Positions 11,460-24,469 of a DNA stretch of 64,000 bases are shown here, one piece after another (position 1 is the stretch's first letter; each line of letters starts with the position of its first letter). The position numbers and the translations under genes are program-made. The stretch is taken from contig OZ005611.1 in NCBI GenBank assembly GCA_963930655.1, positions 9,555,501 through 9,619,500 of the forward strand. The letters run 5' to 3'. The notes beneath the pieces were generated by a model. That model ran no database searches. It worked only from the letters and a program-made list of their open reading frames with translations, and was not told the DNA's origin. Origin of the DNA: Myrica gale (lineage: Eukaryota; Streptophyta; Magnoliopsida; Fagales; Myricaceae).

Positions 11460-11785
11460 TGCTCGAAATTCCTATAATAATCCCATCCCAGTGACTCTCT
11501 CTTTGTACCCAACGTATACTGGTGACGTGCCAAGGTTTGAATTCAAACCTAGCAAATTGGCGCTCAAAACACGGTCGTATTGCCCTTTCCCCACTGTCTA
11601 GTGTGGTGTCTAAAATTGGACAGAGAACAGTCTAACGGCCGTCTTCTATTTTTCCCTCTATTTTCTTTAAAAAAAAAATTGGCGGTCGTCTAACGGTTGT
11701 ATTGCCCTTTCCCCACTGCCTAATGTACTTCGGACTAAAAACTCTTCCTCTACACAAAGAGAATAGCATTTTGGATGGAAGGAAG

Positions 11786-14170
11786 ATGGTGGTCGAACCC
11801 AAGCGAAGCTATGAGGAATGCCGAAGACAGATGCTGGAAGAGAACAAGAAGCGAATGGAGGAGCTCAATCTTGGCAGGCTCGCCCAAGCTCTCAAGGCTT
11901 CGAGCCCTAAGTCCTCTCCAGTGTGTTTGATTACTCTTTATCTTTCTCTCTCGGTGACTTCCTCTGTTTTTGAGTTTTGAAGTATAATTATGTTGCTCGA
12001 TTTTTCTTTGTTGGTACGTTTAGGCGAAGCAAGTGAAGCGACTTAGGCAGCCGGTAGACCTCTCTTCCATGCGAGTGCGAAGGTCTAGCCGTGTCGCTGG
12101 CAAGCCTCTTCCGAATTACAAGGAAGTCAGCTCCCTCTCTCTCATAAACCTAATCTAGGCTCTGATCACTAAGCATTTGTTTTTCTATTGGGAGTTTCAT
12201 GTTTTACTTCTTCTTTTTTTGCTGACTGTTCCTCATCTGTTGGAAATTCTATAACGAAGAAAGATTGATTCCTTCTGTTAATCTTTACTTGCGATTGTCA
12301 TCATAACAAAACCACCTGGAGCACTGGGTTTGAGTTACATTATATCTTGCATTTTTAATTCGCTGCTCCTTGACTTTTCGGTTCTCTACACTCCATCAGT
12401 CCATGTCCATGCTGGTTTATTTGTATGCGGGAACTGTTAAGGTCATATGACTAGCTTAAGGTTCATCTTAAATCATGAGGATTTAACTTGGAGTTAAAGA
12501 CAGTTTACACAACCCACTTGACAGATTTTAATTTCCAGGTGTGACACAGTGTCTCTAACTTTTGGCAATGTCTTTATTTTTTGTGGATGCTTAATCGTAG
12601 CTGTATGTTGTTCAAATGCTTTATTTTTTATTGCTCCACCAACATCTTTACTCTTGGCAGGTACCAATTGAGTCTCTGGAGAGGCCCAGAAGGTTGGTAT
12701 GTTTCACTCATGTGTTCAAACTTATAGTAATCAATCAAAGAATCCAGTATTCATTGGTTGCTTATCTTGGGACCATTGTTGGGTTCACTTGTAGGACCTA
12801 TCAACGGAGAGACTTGTTGAACCGGTTCTATGCCTCGGATGGAGCCAGGCAAGATGCAATTGAGAGAGCAGAACAAGTTGAATCATCTTTGGGATCCCAC
12901 TTCCCTACTTTTCTGAAGCCCATGCTCCAGTCACATGTCACCGGTGGGTTTTGGCTGGTAAGTTTTCGACCACTACAAACAAAACAGATGACATTCCGAA
13001 CCAAGACTCTTCTTTCGGTCATTTGTAGTAGCCAGGCGTTGTGTAGATCCTTGTTCTTAAGATTCTCGTAAACAGACAAATTGCATATGTATTTTGTGTC
13101 AAGAAATATTGTGTGAACAGGAAGCCAAAATGGAAATTCTGACACATAGATGACAGTACTTTCAGTTTGTGCTTTTCTCAAAATCTAACCTTTGGTCAAA
13201 AATAGGGTCTGCCGGTCCAGTTTTGCAAGATACACCTGCCCCACAACGACGAAATGATGACATTGGTAGATGAGGATGGACAGGAGTCCCTAACAAAATA
13301 CCTTGCAGAAAAACCCGGTCTTAGTGGCGGTTGGAGAGGATTTGCTATTGATCATCATCTAGTCGATGGGGATGCATTGGTGTTCCAGTTAATTAAGCCT
13401 ACAGAATTTAAGGTCAGCAGTTGGACTCTGCCTTTTGGGGATGCATATGCATTAATGTTGAATGCCATCTATATAGATTATTATACTATGAATCTCATAT
13501 CAATGTTCATATTTTCTTTACGTACATAAAGCAACTCATGTTCTCCCTAAAAATGAATGACTTGTTCTGCAGAGACATAAATATGCTCTACGGAGTCCTC
13601 TTTTTCTTATATGTTTATGCTTCAGGATATTGTCTGGTTTAGCTTAATATAAAAGTGAATATGCAAGAATTCACATCAATATTGGGGCCTATTATACCCA
13701 GTAGATACGTGATATATCACTAAATACATCATATTCAAAAGTCCTGCCGCAGAAAGCCTGAGAGAATCAGTAGACGAAAAATGTGTCCTTCCCCATTTTA
13801 CATGTAAAGATATATGATGCTTGCTGTCTACTTTGTTCAGGAACTTCGGCTTATTCAATATTTCTACACACATACTTTCGAAACATCATTATTAAGTGGA
13901 ATTTCAATCGTATACAGTCTTTTATTTGTAGTAATTACATGATATTTTCTTCTTAGGTGTTCATCATTAGGGCAGCTGGGTCGACAGACAATGAAGAAGA
14001 TGAGGAGGATTCAAATGTCTCACACTTGGACAGGAGTGCCACAAGAATCAAAGCGAGTAATATTTAACTTCTACAATTTGTGTCCTTGTAAAGCAACTGA
14101 AAAGATCATGTCACGAGATTTGAAGTAATGCTGGTCTAATTCGTTCTGTTTCTGGGCAGGCAGAAAGTAA
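11786..14170 (+). CDS. B3-domain transcription factor (At3g19184/At5g42700-like)
   Basis: Seven inferred exons: 11786-11920, 12024-12125, 12661-12692, 12795-12957, 13206-13412, 13957-14056, 14160-14170, giving 249 residues with every junction in phase. The N-terminus carries the family's YEECRRQMLEENKKRMEEL helix and LNLGRLAQAL, then a basic VRRSSRVAGKP segment, then the B3 domain at about residues 128-222 (FLKPMLQSHVTGGFWLGLPVQF, GLSGGWRGFAIDHHLVDGDALVFQL, FKVFIIRA). The tail is acidic (DNEEDEEDS) and ends in a short basic stretch. Length and order match the Arabidopsis proteins I recall, which are plant-specific nuclear DNA-binding proteins of poorly defined role. The start codon fits the family; the frame is open upstream but lacks similarity. 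The gene begins about 320 bases beyond the GC-rich element's right end, so that element may sit in its promoter. Confidence 0.9.
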
Positions 14171-14474
14171 GTAGTCTTTGTATTTGATGTCTCGCTGGAA
14201 TTCTGGAAGTATTGTTGTTGTATACGATCGATTTAGAAACGACTTTTTAGTCCTTCAAATATGTGTTTTTTTTTTGTTATTGGAATGTTATGTCGTATAA
14301 CAGCAAATATGTGCTATTTCTATCTGCTTCTGCAGGAACTCTCTGGAAACTTTATGCCTCTTAAACCAAAAAAGATTGTCGAGTGGTCCAACCGTACCAA
14401 TATTATTAGAGAAGACTGAGAAGTTCGACTTCGTCATACGAATCACTTTCCTTAAGCAATAGATAATAAAAGAG

Positions 14475-14479
14475 AAAAA
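14475..14479 (-). terminator. RNA polymerase III terminator of tRNA-Thr
   Basis: Five T residues on the minus strand, 7 bases past the tRNA 3' end, with a further T4 a few bases on. This is the expected Pol III stop signal. Confidence 0.75.
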
Positions 14480-14486
14480 CATCAAC

Positions 14487-14558
14487 TGCCCCCATGCAGG
14501 ATCGAACTACAGACCTTCAGTTTACAAGACTGACGCTCTACCACTGAGCTATAGGGGC
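14487..14558 (-). tRNA. tRNA-Thr (anticodon TGT)
   Basis: The minus strand folds as a complete 72-base tRNA. The acceptor stem GCCCCTA pairs with TGGGGGC (one G-U pair), the A box reads TAGCTCAGTGGTAG, the anticodon loop is CTTGTAA with TGT at 34-36, and the T arm carries GTTCGATCC (B box). There is no intron and no encoded CCA, as expected for a nuclear plant tRNA. It lies 317 bases past the stop codon of the B3 gene, on the opposite strand. Confidence 0.95.
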
Positions 14559-15386
14559 CCTTTGATCTGGCAACTACCAAGTTTTATATATTACATAATC
14601 TTTTTTTGTACAACCAAAACTGCATAGATAGAGCGCTCGTTTTCGCCTGCAGCCTAACTCCACCTTTCTCATCGGTTTTTGTTTAGAATCCTTGCTCCGT
14701 TTCTTGTTTTTATTTTTTTGGGTGAAATCTCACTAGTCTTTGTTAGAATCTTCGTTTTCACTACTTCCTACATGATTCTCTCGTTCTCTTCGCTTTGCCT
14801 TGCTTTGTGTTGCTGTAGCAATTGTTCGTAGTTGAATTCTCTGCGTTAATCAAACTTCTTGAAGATCTAACATCGCATGCTTATCATTCGAAGCCCTTAA
14901 TTATTTCTTCAAGAACCCAAGTCAATGACTTTGACGCGTATCCATAGCATTATAAAGAAGTTTATGAACAAAATCAAAATCTAAAAGCATAGTTCATAGG
15001 CCAAAATCGTATCTTCTTCTTTATAAAAACAACAGTAATATTAATTCCATTCGAAGAAACCTTGAAATTCTCTCACATTTTATTCGTTTTCTGATAATTA
15101 GACAGGCGAGCGGAGATTATTAGAGCACAAATCTACAAGAGTAAGAAAACTTGAGCCAAAGCTTTTCTCAGTACTATTGTTTTCTGCTCCATTTTGCTCT
15201 GCAACTGCCCGGCGTTTCTGGCAGTGTTATTGCGTCACTCGGAACTGCTCATGCTTCTAGCCAGTAGCCACCTTCCTCACCCGGATCCAAATTGGCATCC
15301 GATTATTTAATGGCCCGCAATCCCTCTTTTTTTTCTTTTTCTTAAGCATATTGCATTTATTAGTTCGAAGATGGGACATCATTTGC

Positions 15387-18300
15387 TCATAATTTTGCCA
15401 TTTGTTGACTGAAGGATGGATCCATGCAAACGACAACCTGTACAAGATTTATAGTGTAAGATAAAGACGTTTTGGTGGCAAGTTGTAGCACAACAATAAT
15501 CGTCCAGACAGAGTAAGAAAAAAAAAGGTCTAGTACCTTGCCAACGCTTTTACCAGAATGTAGATATTCAACAGCGTCAGCAACAGCATGGATGCCCAAA
15601 AATCTTTTTGGGTCTATAGCAACCTAATACAAAGGAACGAGAAAAAAATAAAAATTAGAAATTCCGAGCACCTGGGTCCAACTAAATTCCTTGGAAGAGA
15701 AAGCTACCACTGACATGGCGTATAGAAAATCGGTGGGGTGATTTCCTAAATATCATCTACGCTTTGACTATAATAGAGGGGCAGCCTGGGCGTAGGTAGG
15801 CATACAATGGCCAAGAGTGAATGTTTTGATCAATAGAGGAAAAAAAATGAAAACATATCCTATGAGATATGCATTACCTTCAGCTTCCCCACAGAGAAAA
15901 GATTAACTAGCTTGTCCAGATGTTGTTGCCATAAGTGACTATATTGTACCAGGAAAAAACCAGTCTGAAAACACGAGATGATTAAACAATCAAATCAAAA
16001 TTAAGAGTGATTTTAATGCATAAACAAAAAGTATGGATAACATCACTGCGAAGACCTTAGGCCAATTATATTCTCTAGAGGTGGGCAAGAAAAAAAATTA
16101 TTCCTTGGAGAGGGATTGTCTCCATAATATCTTATGATGGGGTGAAGGGGACATTTTGACCAAAAACCAGATATTAGTATCCCGTGAACTAACTGAAGTT
16201 CTTTTCGACTAAAATCAGATATGGTGTCCCAACAACATTTACATTTGAACGAGGGACAATGTGTTAATGAAACTAGAGTATTGGCGATGTAGAAGAATAG
16301 TAGTTCTACCCTTTAGAAGCTACATACCACAGTTTGGCTTTTAGCTAAAAGCTTCTCACATAGTCCAGTATAAGTTGAGGGCTTCCATCCATGCTCTCCT
16401 TGATACTGACATCAGAATGTATAAGATAATTGAGGTTAAATCCTAAACAATGCTCCTGGCCTAAGAACAGTACTCATCAAACATAACAAAAGCTAACAGA
16501 AAATAGTTCTAAATATATAAATAATAATAATGAAAGGGGATAAATTTAAAAAGAGAGAATTAACTGAACCTGAGATATCATTCCAATCACTATAAGTCGT
16601 CCATAGATTGCCAAAGCATTCAAGCACAGATCGAACATGTTACCACCCACAGACTCATAGATGATATCAACACCTTTGGGAAACTCTTTCTTCAGAACCT
16701 GGAAAATTTAGATGACGTCAACACCATCAATAGACTCATATATGCAAACAAATTCCCAGCATATGAGCTTAGGTGAGCCAAAGTAAAATGCCCAAGTGCA
16801 TTGTGACAAAACTTCCAAAGCCACAAGTACAACTGGAAACAAAGATAGAAGGAAAAAAAAGCGAGAAACCAGGATCAAAGAGACATACGGTTTTAATGTC
16901 TTCAGCTTTATAGTCTATGACCCGATCAACTCCTAACTTCTTCAAAAGCATGGCCTTTTCCTCACCTCCACAAGTGGCAACCACTCGGTTTCCAGCTAGT
17001 TTTGCAAGCTGCAGATAGAGAAGTTGGTAATCACCTTTCTATATAAGAACAGAAATTAAAAGCAGAAATGAATAAAAATGAGAACCAGTAACAAATTTTT
17101 TTGATATTATTGACGATCAATTATCGTTCTGTCTTTATTCCTTCTGCAATATGAATTGTTGCATCATCCATATGATGACATTCTAAACAACGGACTGCAA
17201 TAGGTTTCTCCCCAGAGAGAAATGAAGTACAAATATTTGTTGTCAAATTTTCCCTTTTAATCATATAAAAGTACAAATTCACTGCCTTATTCTCTGGTAC
17301 ATGGAAAAACTATATTGTTGCTCCAACAACAAAATTAACAAGAGAACAGCAAGGTTATGTAATAGAAAAGTATCCCCTTAGGCAAAAGAAAACCTGGACC
17401 GCAAATTGGCCAGTCCCTCCGGCAGCTGCTGTAACAAGAACTACTTTTCCAGATTCCATCTGTCCAGCCTAGAAGTTCCGCATAAGAAAAAATAATCAGG
17501 CAAAGGGAAAGGTGATCTCTGAATAAAGGGTTCAAAGAGTTTATACTAAGAAAAAATTAATGATTCAAAAGAAAGAAGCTAGTGCATCTAAATACTTCAG
17601 TAATTGACATCAGATGTGCTGACAAAGGGTTCGCCAAAAAGGAAACAAAGCTCCAGAAGTGTGTATGAAGGCTAACCTTTTCTAGTGCAATTGAGGCAGT
17701 CAATCCTGAGGTAAGCATGGCAACGACTTCTGGATCTGGTCTTGCCACGGGGAGGATGTGTTTTGAAGGAACCTGAGTCACGTGCCATACCGAACATTAA
17801 GCAGAGTACCTCAGATATCAATGACCAGTATATTCAAACAAATTTTACTAAACATGAAAGATTTTATCTTTCAAGATAGCGTACCATTATGAATTCTGAA
17901 TAACTTCCAAAAGTCATGACAGCAGCGGGGGTGCCAATTTTCAAGTCAGTCACAGAGTCCCCAACTGCAGCAATTATTCCCACTCCCTACAACATCAACG
18001 TAATACGAAGATCAACTAGCCACCATAAGTGGCCATACAATCACGAATAAAAATGGTCAGCCACGTGACAGCATATTAATGAATATAATCATTTTTCTCC
18101 TGTTTAAATAATAATTAGATTCTTATATTCATCTCTCCCCTGCAGCCTAAACAATTAGGCCATTCAACATGGAATAAAAAATGAGATCCTGAGTTCGAAT
18201 CCTAATTCCACTCCATAGGTAGCCATATGTTTCTGGGCATTTGGTCATTAAACATTTTCTAACCTCAAAACCAGCATCAAATGGAAGATTAGGCCCTTCA

Positions 18301-18402
18301 TCTTTATCTTTTCCACTAAAATAACTCCCTGAACTGAAATTTACCTGTCAAAAAATTTCTTCATTACAATATATTAACAAAAAACTGAATGTGTGTGCAT
18401 GC

Positions 18403-18442
<40 letters not shown>

Positions 18443-19041
18443 TGCAGAAAACACATTCCACAAAAGAAAAGTAACAAACCCAAAACAAATATGTTCCAGG
18501 AAAATAGTAAACTTACATCGCTAGCATTTACACCAGCATAAATTATTTTCACCAGAACATGGTGTGGTTTGATAGGCAGTCTCAATGGCATGCTTACAAT
18601 GCGGGTAGCATTTCGAAACTTGTGACTTAAGGTGTGAACAATTCTGAAGAGCAAGAACTAAAAACAATAGTTAGTGCCGTTCGTTATGTGATTGTGGAAA
18701 AGAAAAAACACTTCTGGTACCACATACAAGAAAATAAATGAGCAAACCAAGTGGATTTAAAGATAAATAATTTTAAAAAAAATCCCATGGACATATGAAG
18801 TGCTAAGATTTATTTGGGAACAAACCACTAGCTTCTGTGTTTGACTTATTCAGGGAAACAAAAAATGGACATATGAGATGGTGAGAAACTGAAGCATGAG
18901 TGCAGAAAAATACATCAGGATTGAGAGAACAGAACAGCACCTCATAGATAACTTTACAAGTTTTTGCTGCAAGCACCAAGTGCATGAGCACTGTGAGTGT
19001 GCCGAGTAGACTGTCGTTATATCATAGCCGATAGCTGCACT

Positions 19042-19082
<41 letters not shown>

Positions 19083-22000
19083 TATTGAGTCTCGAATATC
19101 CCACCGGATCACTTTCTCCTTTCTTCTCAAACATTCGTTTATTTCTTTTCCTTTTCTTCTTGTTTTTTCCTCTTCCATTCTTTATTTAAAAAAAAATAAA
19201 AACAAACATTGAACTTCCAGAAATGGGGTAAGTTCTTCACAAGTGAATGAGGTATGAGCAGTCTTAAGAATATTTGGAATATGTTGGAGGCGGACATCAT
19301 TCGAATCTGAGCTGGCTGTCCTTGGCATATACTGAGGTTTAAAATGAACACCAATATGCTACATGGTACGTTGATGAGCTTTGATTACAAGTATTGGACT
19401 ACAAACACAGAGTTCCTAATGGAAGCTTAGGATGGCCATCTGGTTGAAGGGAAGCTTCATGCACAACTCCCATCAACAAATAAAAAAAACAAGTAGGCGT
19501 GCAACTTGTTAAAATTAGCAGACAACTATTACATTCTTGCTTCTATGTATGCCAATAGAAGCTCAATAGGTTGACCTAACAAAGAATTACACTTAGTTTG
19601 TTTTACAGGTTAAAAAACAAAAGTTCGATATACTTACATTTTTTCAAAACTCTGAGGAAGTTTGAAATCTGATGAGACCTTGAGTGGGAACCTTTTCCTG
19701 GAACTTGAGGAACGCACCAAGTACTTTGCTTCTTCCATGGGAGTCGGCCAATATTCCAAGCCTCTACGATTGGTAATCCATAGGCATGAACCAGCTTTAC
19801 TCTCATCAGTGATAAGCTCAAAAGCACCTAAAAGGCAAAATATCTTGAAACATCATAAATTGGTTTTAGAATAGGTTGAACTATCACTGATAATAAAAAG
19901 TGCGTAAAATGTGTCTTCAATGCGGACACAGTTAACTTCAAGAAAAATCACACGGGAGAATAAATAGTATACCTGAATCACCTATCTAGCCCCCTTAGTG
20001 CACCTATACATAAGATATAAGAAGAAGTGGAAAGCACTTCTCAAATGTTTTCAACTTTTCACTACAGAAGGTTGACATTCTACAGAACACTGACATTCTG
20101 AGTTACTGATGCTGGATATTTCTCTCATAAACCTCATCAATCCAGGGAGGAATGTCCAGGGTGACCATGCCCCTATCCCCTGAATTTAACTTTTTCACTC
20201 CACATTTACTCCTTTTTTGGCTTTTGCCTTTAAGAATTAATACCATGACACCCCACCAGGCCTTGGAAAATTACATTCTCCATAAATACAAACAAATGTA
20301 TGCAACCCCCAGCTCCAACCCCCAACCAAAAAAAAAACTCCCGGTACCAGAAAAAAGAACTGAATCAAGGTAATTCAGACATTGAATCAATCAGTCTCAA
20401 AACACCGCAAAATAACCTCCCCACTTATAATAAAGAAACATGAAACAGACTTGAGAAAGTTGTCAAGCATGTAGAACAGAAATCCATAGCAGCAACTTGT
20501 AAGTTGAAAATTGACTTGTCCAATAGCCACTTAAAAATAAAACTTAATCCAAGAAAGGATTTCACATAGGACATACCTTTCACCACCATTTCCATAGGCA
20601 CAAAGCCCCCTATCAGACCAACAAACTTAGAATCAATTTGTGAGCCCATCTCAGTTTGAACAAACTGCATGCAAAATTCCCAGCTTCAGTATGACTATTG
20701 GCTATATAAACCTCACAATATAACTCATGCTGTAATTATCTAATCGTAGAAAGAGTGAAGCACGATTATTCTACGAATCATCCCAAACTAAAGAACTTCA
20801 GAAGGGGGAAAAAAGTCCATAGCAACTTTTTAGTTGCTTTTTCAACCTGTTAATTTTGATTATAGCCTTTTTTTGGTAAAGGTGACCGATAGAACTGTAT
20901 TCAGGCTACTTCATGGAAACTGGAAAGGTTGGGCAAAACAAATGAGTGACTACTTTCAATTGGTGAATCAACCTTATATACTGCCAAGCAGTTGAATTTG
21001 ACTATATTAACCCAAAATTTCATATCCAAAGAACATTACCCACCAAAACCAAAGCACAAAAAACACATCCCCATTCACCAACCACCAGACAATCATACCC
21101 TCACTACACGATCGTTAGTTTTCCAACAATCGATACACCACCTGAAACCAAACTCAAATACACAAAAACTAAACATTCACCAGCCTACCAACAAACCCCC
21201 AACATTCGAACCCCTACAGAAAAACAGAACAATCTGCAGCCCAATCTCAAAGCCATCAGAATAAACACAGCTCACCAATCTCCAAATCTCCGCTACAGAC
21301 GAACACTGATCACCCTAAATACTTGCCAATTGATACTTTGGTCTTCAAAGGATATATAGGGAGGGCGTCAGTGTGGCTGACGAAGAAGACAAGATAGGCT
21401 TCAAAGTTGTTGAGCACAACAATGACAAGACAGGAGATGCAGCTGAATGGTAAGGCATAGGTCTAGATACGCCAGGTCTAAAGCCCAATAGCTGGGACCC
21501 TAACAAGGATAGTCTTAGGCCATGTCTGATGGCCCAGGGCTGTGGAGAATAAGTGGCAGCTCCAAGGTAAAACTCATTAAGGAGGTGCAACAAATGAATG
21601 GACATAAGGTTTGGATGGGGCAGAGGCGAAGGTGGTGATGGTGGTGCAAAGTAGATGTGGTATCTAGGAAAAAGAGGCGCCAGTCCATCGTGGTTTCAGT
21701 TATTTTTCAGCCAGAGATGGTGTTTGTCTTGACGGCCTGGTTGTTCGGGAGCTGTCAGTGGTGAACCACCCTAAGGGTGACCTCAGACATGTCATAAAGC
21801 TGAAAATGAGGTCCAGTTGCTTTGTGGTTTAGAGTGCCTGCGTTGATCACGCATCACAATTCCTGTCATAAGTATTGTGTGATTTAAAAGGATGGGGGTA
21901 CATTGCTGCAATTCTTTTAAATCAGGTCATTAAGTCAGCAAATTTATAGTTCATCATCACATAACAAATAGAGCATTGATTAGAGAGTAAAATGATATCA

Positions 22001-24469
22001 ACCCACAAAAGAATTCTGCAGTTGTGTATCACAGGCTGTTCATTTACAGTTCAACTAGGTTGAGCCATCATCAACAAGGAGGTGACCACAACTTGTCGGA
22101 CTAGAATTTCCAAGAAATTGAAGGTAACATGTGACTGAGAACATTCAGAATCTCACCTCAGGGCAAATGACATTGATGCGAATCCCTTTACGTTTGTAGG
22201 GTACAAGTGATCTAGTAAACATTACAACACCACCTGCAGAAACATGACCAAGTATTAATAAGAGATAAAGAAGCACTAATCAGATACTAAAATACATCTT
22301 AGAATTATGTGTTTACATTGATATACCTAATAAAATGACTAAAGTCACCAAAATAAGCGTGGAAAGGAAATCAGCAACACAAAGAACAAACCTTTTGAGC
22401 CAGAGTAGATAGGGTCAAAGTACATCGGATATAGACCAGAGGCAGATCCAATATTTATAATTACACCAGGCCTTTGCACAACTTCCATGGTCTTAATCTG
22501 ATTTTACAACTGCAAGTGGTTAGTGATGCTTCCCATTTGATAAATCAATAAAATCATCATTGGCGTGAACCATTTTCTCATGCATCCATATCATCCCTAG
22601 TTTCTCAATCTTTTTTTCCTTTCTTCAATACAATTTCTAAAACAAATGCAGCTTGGAAAATATTTTTTTGTCATGTATATCACTCCACTCTTTTCAGAAA
22701 ATTACTAGATGAACCCCTGATAGCCTGGAAGAAATAACCTATACTTTTGCTACCAACAATAAAACAAGTTTTCTGCAGTAATGAACTCAAAACAATTAAA
22801 GATCTCACACTTTATGACAAATACTTGAAAATAAACTCTATAACTTGACATCTTAAAGGTTTTAAGTTGTCCTCGAGACAACCAAACTACTTTCTAGCAG
22901 CATGGAGTAAAAAGCATTAAATTAGAATAAATACCGCAAGCTGGGTGCAATTGACAACTGCAATCAGGTTGACATTCATTGCGTGTCTCCACGAACGAGT
23001 GCCATCAGTTTGGTCTTTATTAAAGGGTATAGGATTAGCAATTCCAGCACTGTTTATACAAATGTCCAATCCCCGATAAGTCGCTGAATGCTTCTCAAAA
23101 GCAGCAGTTAAGTCCTCTATTCATATGATGAAGATTACGCTTATTAGAAAAGTGGCATGAACGGAATCAACATACTTCACAGATTGAAAAAAGAGGAAAA
23201 CCTAAAGAAAAATAAACTTAATGCATGTATCTTTGTGTGTTCATGCACAGAGGCATTCCAACTTCTGGATTTAAATTCCCTCAGTTTTGACATATGTATC
23301 ACACACCGACACAAAAAATCAAGACAGATAAATTGCTGAATTTCAGAGCTGTGCGTAAGAGAAAATGATAAACTCTAAACATATTTCACAGATTGAAAAA
23401 AGAGGAAAACCTAAAGAAAATAAAATAAACTCAATGAATATATCTTTGTGTGTTCGTGCACAGAGGCATTCTAACTTCTGCAGATTTAAAGTTCCCTCAG
23501 TTTTGACATATGTATATCACACACCGACACAAATTCTCAAGACAGATAAATTGCTGAATTTCAGAAGAAAATGATAAACTCTTATCATAGCGAACTTTGA
23601 ATCTGATTCATAATTAAAGATGGGGAGATGTGTGGTTGTGTAGAGAGTGAGTCACTAAGATGAGACCATCTGTCAGAGACCGATTATTTCACTTACTTGA
23701 GTTGGTTACATCGCATTTTATAAACATAGCCGAGGGAAGTTCTAACTTGGAGTGGAATTTCGCATTCTCCTTCTCAACTAGGGCTGCCACTTCTCTTCCT
23801 TTTTCTTCCGAGAAATCAACTACTGTCACAAATATTCCCTTCCCTCCAAGAGCCAAGCTAATTGCCTTACCTACATATCCATCGAAACAAGACGACCATT
23901 TTATCTCACAGGCTACATCAATGTTTAATCTACAAAATTCACAAGTATATTGTACGCTGCATCTTTCATATGAACACCGAGTGTTTAAGGTCCGAAGATA
24001 TTTTCAACAGTTATTTTAGTTTTTGCAGAGTATCAAACGCCATACACGAGACATCTTGAAGTGGAGGTTTCACCATTTTTTTGACAAGCCGCGACACTTT
24101 TTTTCTTCTGATTTTCAACTGTGACCCGCAAATGATGATTAGCTAATAGGAATGAATCTCCACACGCCCAAATAGAATTTTGTTTCTTTGCGTAAGCACC
24201 CGATTAGAACAGTCTAAACTTAAAACTATAAAAGATCCAGGCTGTGTTCGATTATATGAAATTGATTGCTCGGAATTCGAGCCTAGTTTCCAATCCAAAA
24301 GTCACAATTTGGTTGCTGCGTCTATCAGTATCAAGTTAGTCGGAAGTTAAGGTTTAGCCAGTAAAAGATTTGAGGAAAAAAAATGGCAGTACAAAAGATT
24401 TTTCGAACTTTTACCAATTCCAGAGGCTCCACCAGTGACCAAAGCCGATAGACCAGGTTTGAGCTCCAT
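15387..24469 (-). CDS. Fused short-chain dehydrogenase / zeta-crystallin-like quinone reductase (At1g49670-like)
   Basis: Eighteen inferred exons, 5' to 3' on the minus strand: 24469-24415, 23870-23697, 23116-22935, 22497-22392, 22233-22157, 20664-20577, 19827-19638, 18643-18517, 18344-18264, 17986-17885, 17772-17677, 17468-17394, 17008-16889, 16698-16570, 16405-16328, 15964-15878, 15623-15537, 15437-15387. All join in phase to 634 residues, close to the roughly 630 I recall for Arabidopsis NQR (At1g49670). Residues 1-250 are an SDR domain: TGGASGIGK near residue 12, the INSAG motif, Ser155, and catalytic YSGSK with Tyr168 and Lys172. Residues about 290-634 are a medium-chain reductase like prostaglandin reductase 3, with GVNASDV and the nucleotide loop AAAGGTGQ at 440-447; there are no obvious zinc ligands. 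The likely role is NAD(P)H-dependent reduction of quinones or enones under oxidative stress, but the substrate is unknown. The frame is open upstream to an ATG at 24646; I chose the start at 24469 because the SDR fold begins there. Confidence 0.9.
18407..18438. repeat. GA microsatellite
   Basis: About 16 GA units in intron 8 of the SDR/MDR gene. Confidence 0.9.
19049..19082. repeat. CT microsatellite preceded by a C-run
   Basis: C8 followed by about 15 CT units with one TA interruption, in intron 7 of the SDR/MDR gene. Confidence 0.9.
23170..23590. repeat. Tandem duplication of about 209 bp in an intron
   Basis: Two adjacent copies (unit offset 209 bp, for example TTCACAGATTG at 23176 and 23385) share almost every word, including TCACACACCGACACAAA, with scattered small indels. 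It lies in intron 2 of the SDR/MDR fusion gene. Confidence 0.85.

Larger units (their letters stand above)
6993..11467. mobile_element. Putative gene-capturing DNA transposon (Pack-MULE-like) with GC-rich inverted ends
   Basis: Two GC-rich blocks, about 155 and 163 bp, face each other across some 4.1 kb of AT-rich DNA. Their inner 75-80 bp are nearly identical in inverted orientation, running from ATGGGAAATGCTGGGCATCC through GGGGCCCAGCACTT on the left and its reverse complement on the right. An 8 bp direct repeat, TGCTCGAA, lies at the outer edge of both (6993-7000 and 11460-11467). It could be a target-site duplication, but the same 8 bases also occur inside the right block, so this is uncertain. 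The interior carries a DUF1350-type first exon next to the left end and gene-like fragments on the other strand next to the right end, but no transposase. Long inverted ends plus captured exons fit a non-autonomous Mutator-like element. An inverted segmental duplication is the main alternative. Confidence 0.45.

Noticed and set aside
18130-18260. Possible tRNA-derived SINE (GAGTTCGAATCC resembles a Pol III B box)
   Set aside because: No convincing A box at the right distance, no tail and no target-site duplication.
20992-21264. 90-residue plus-strand frame inside an intron of the SDR/MDR gene
   Set aside because: Low-complexity, Pro/Thr/Asn-rich composition from C/A-rich DNA; no family match.
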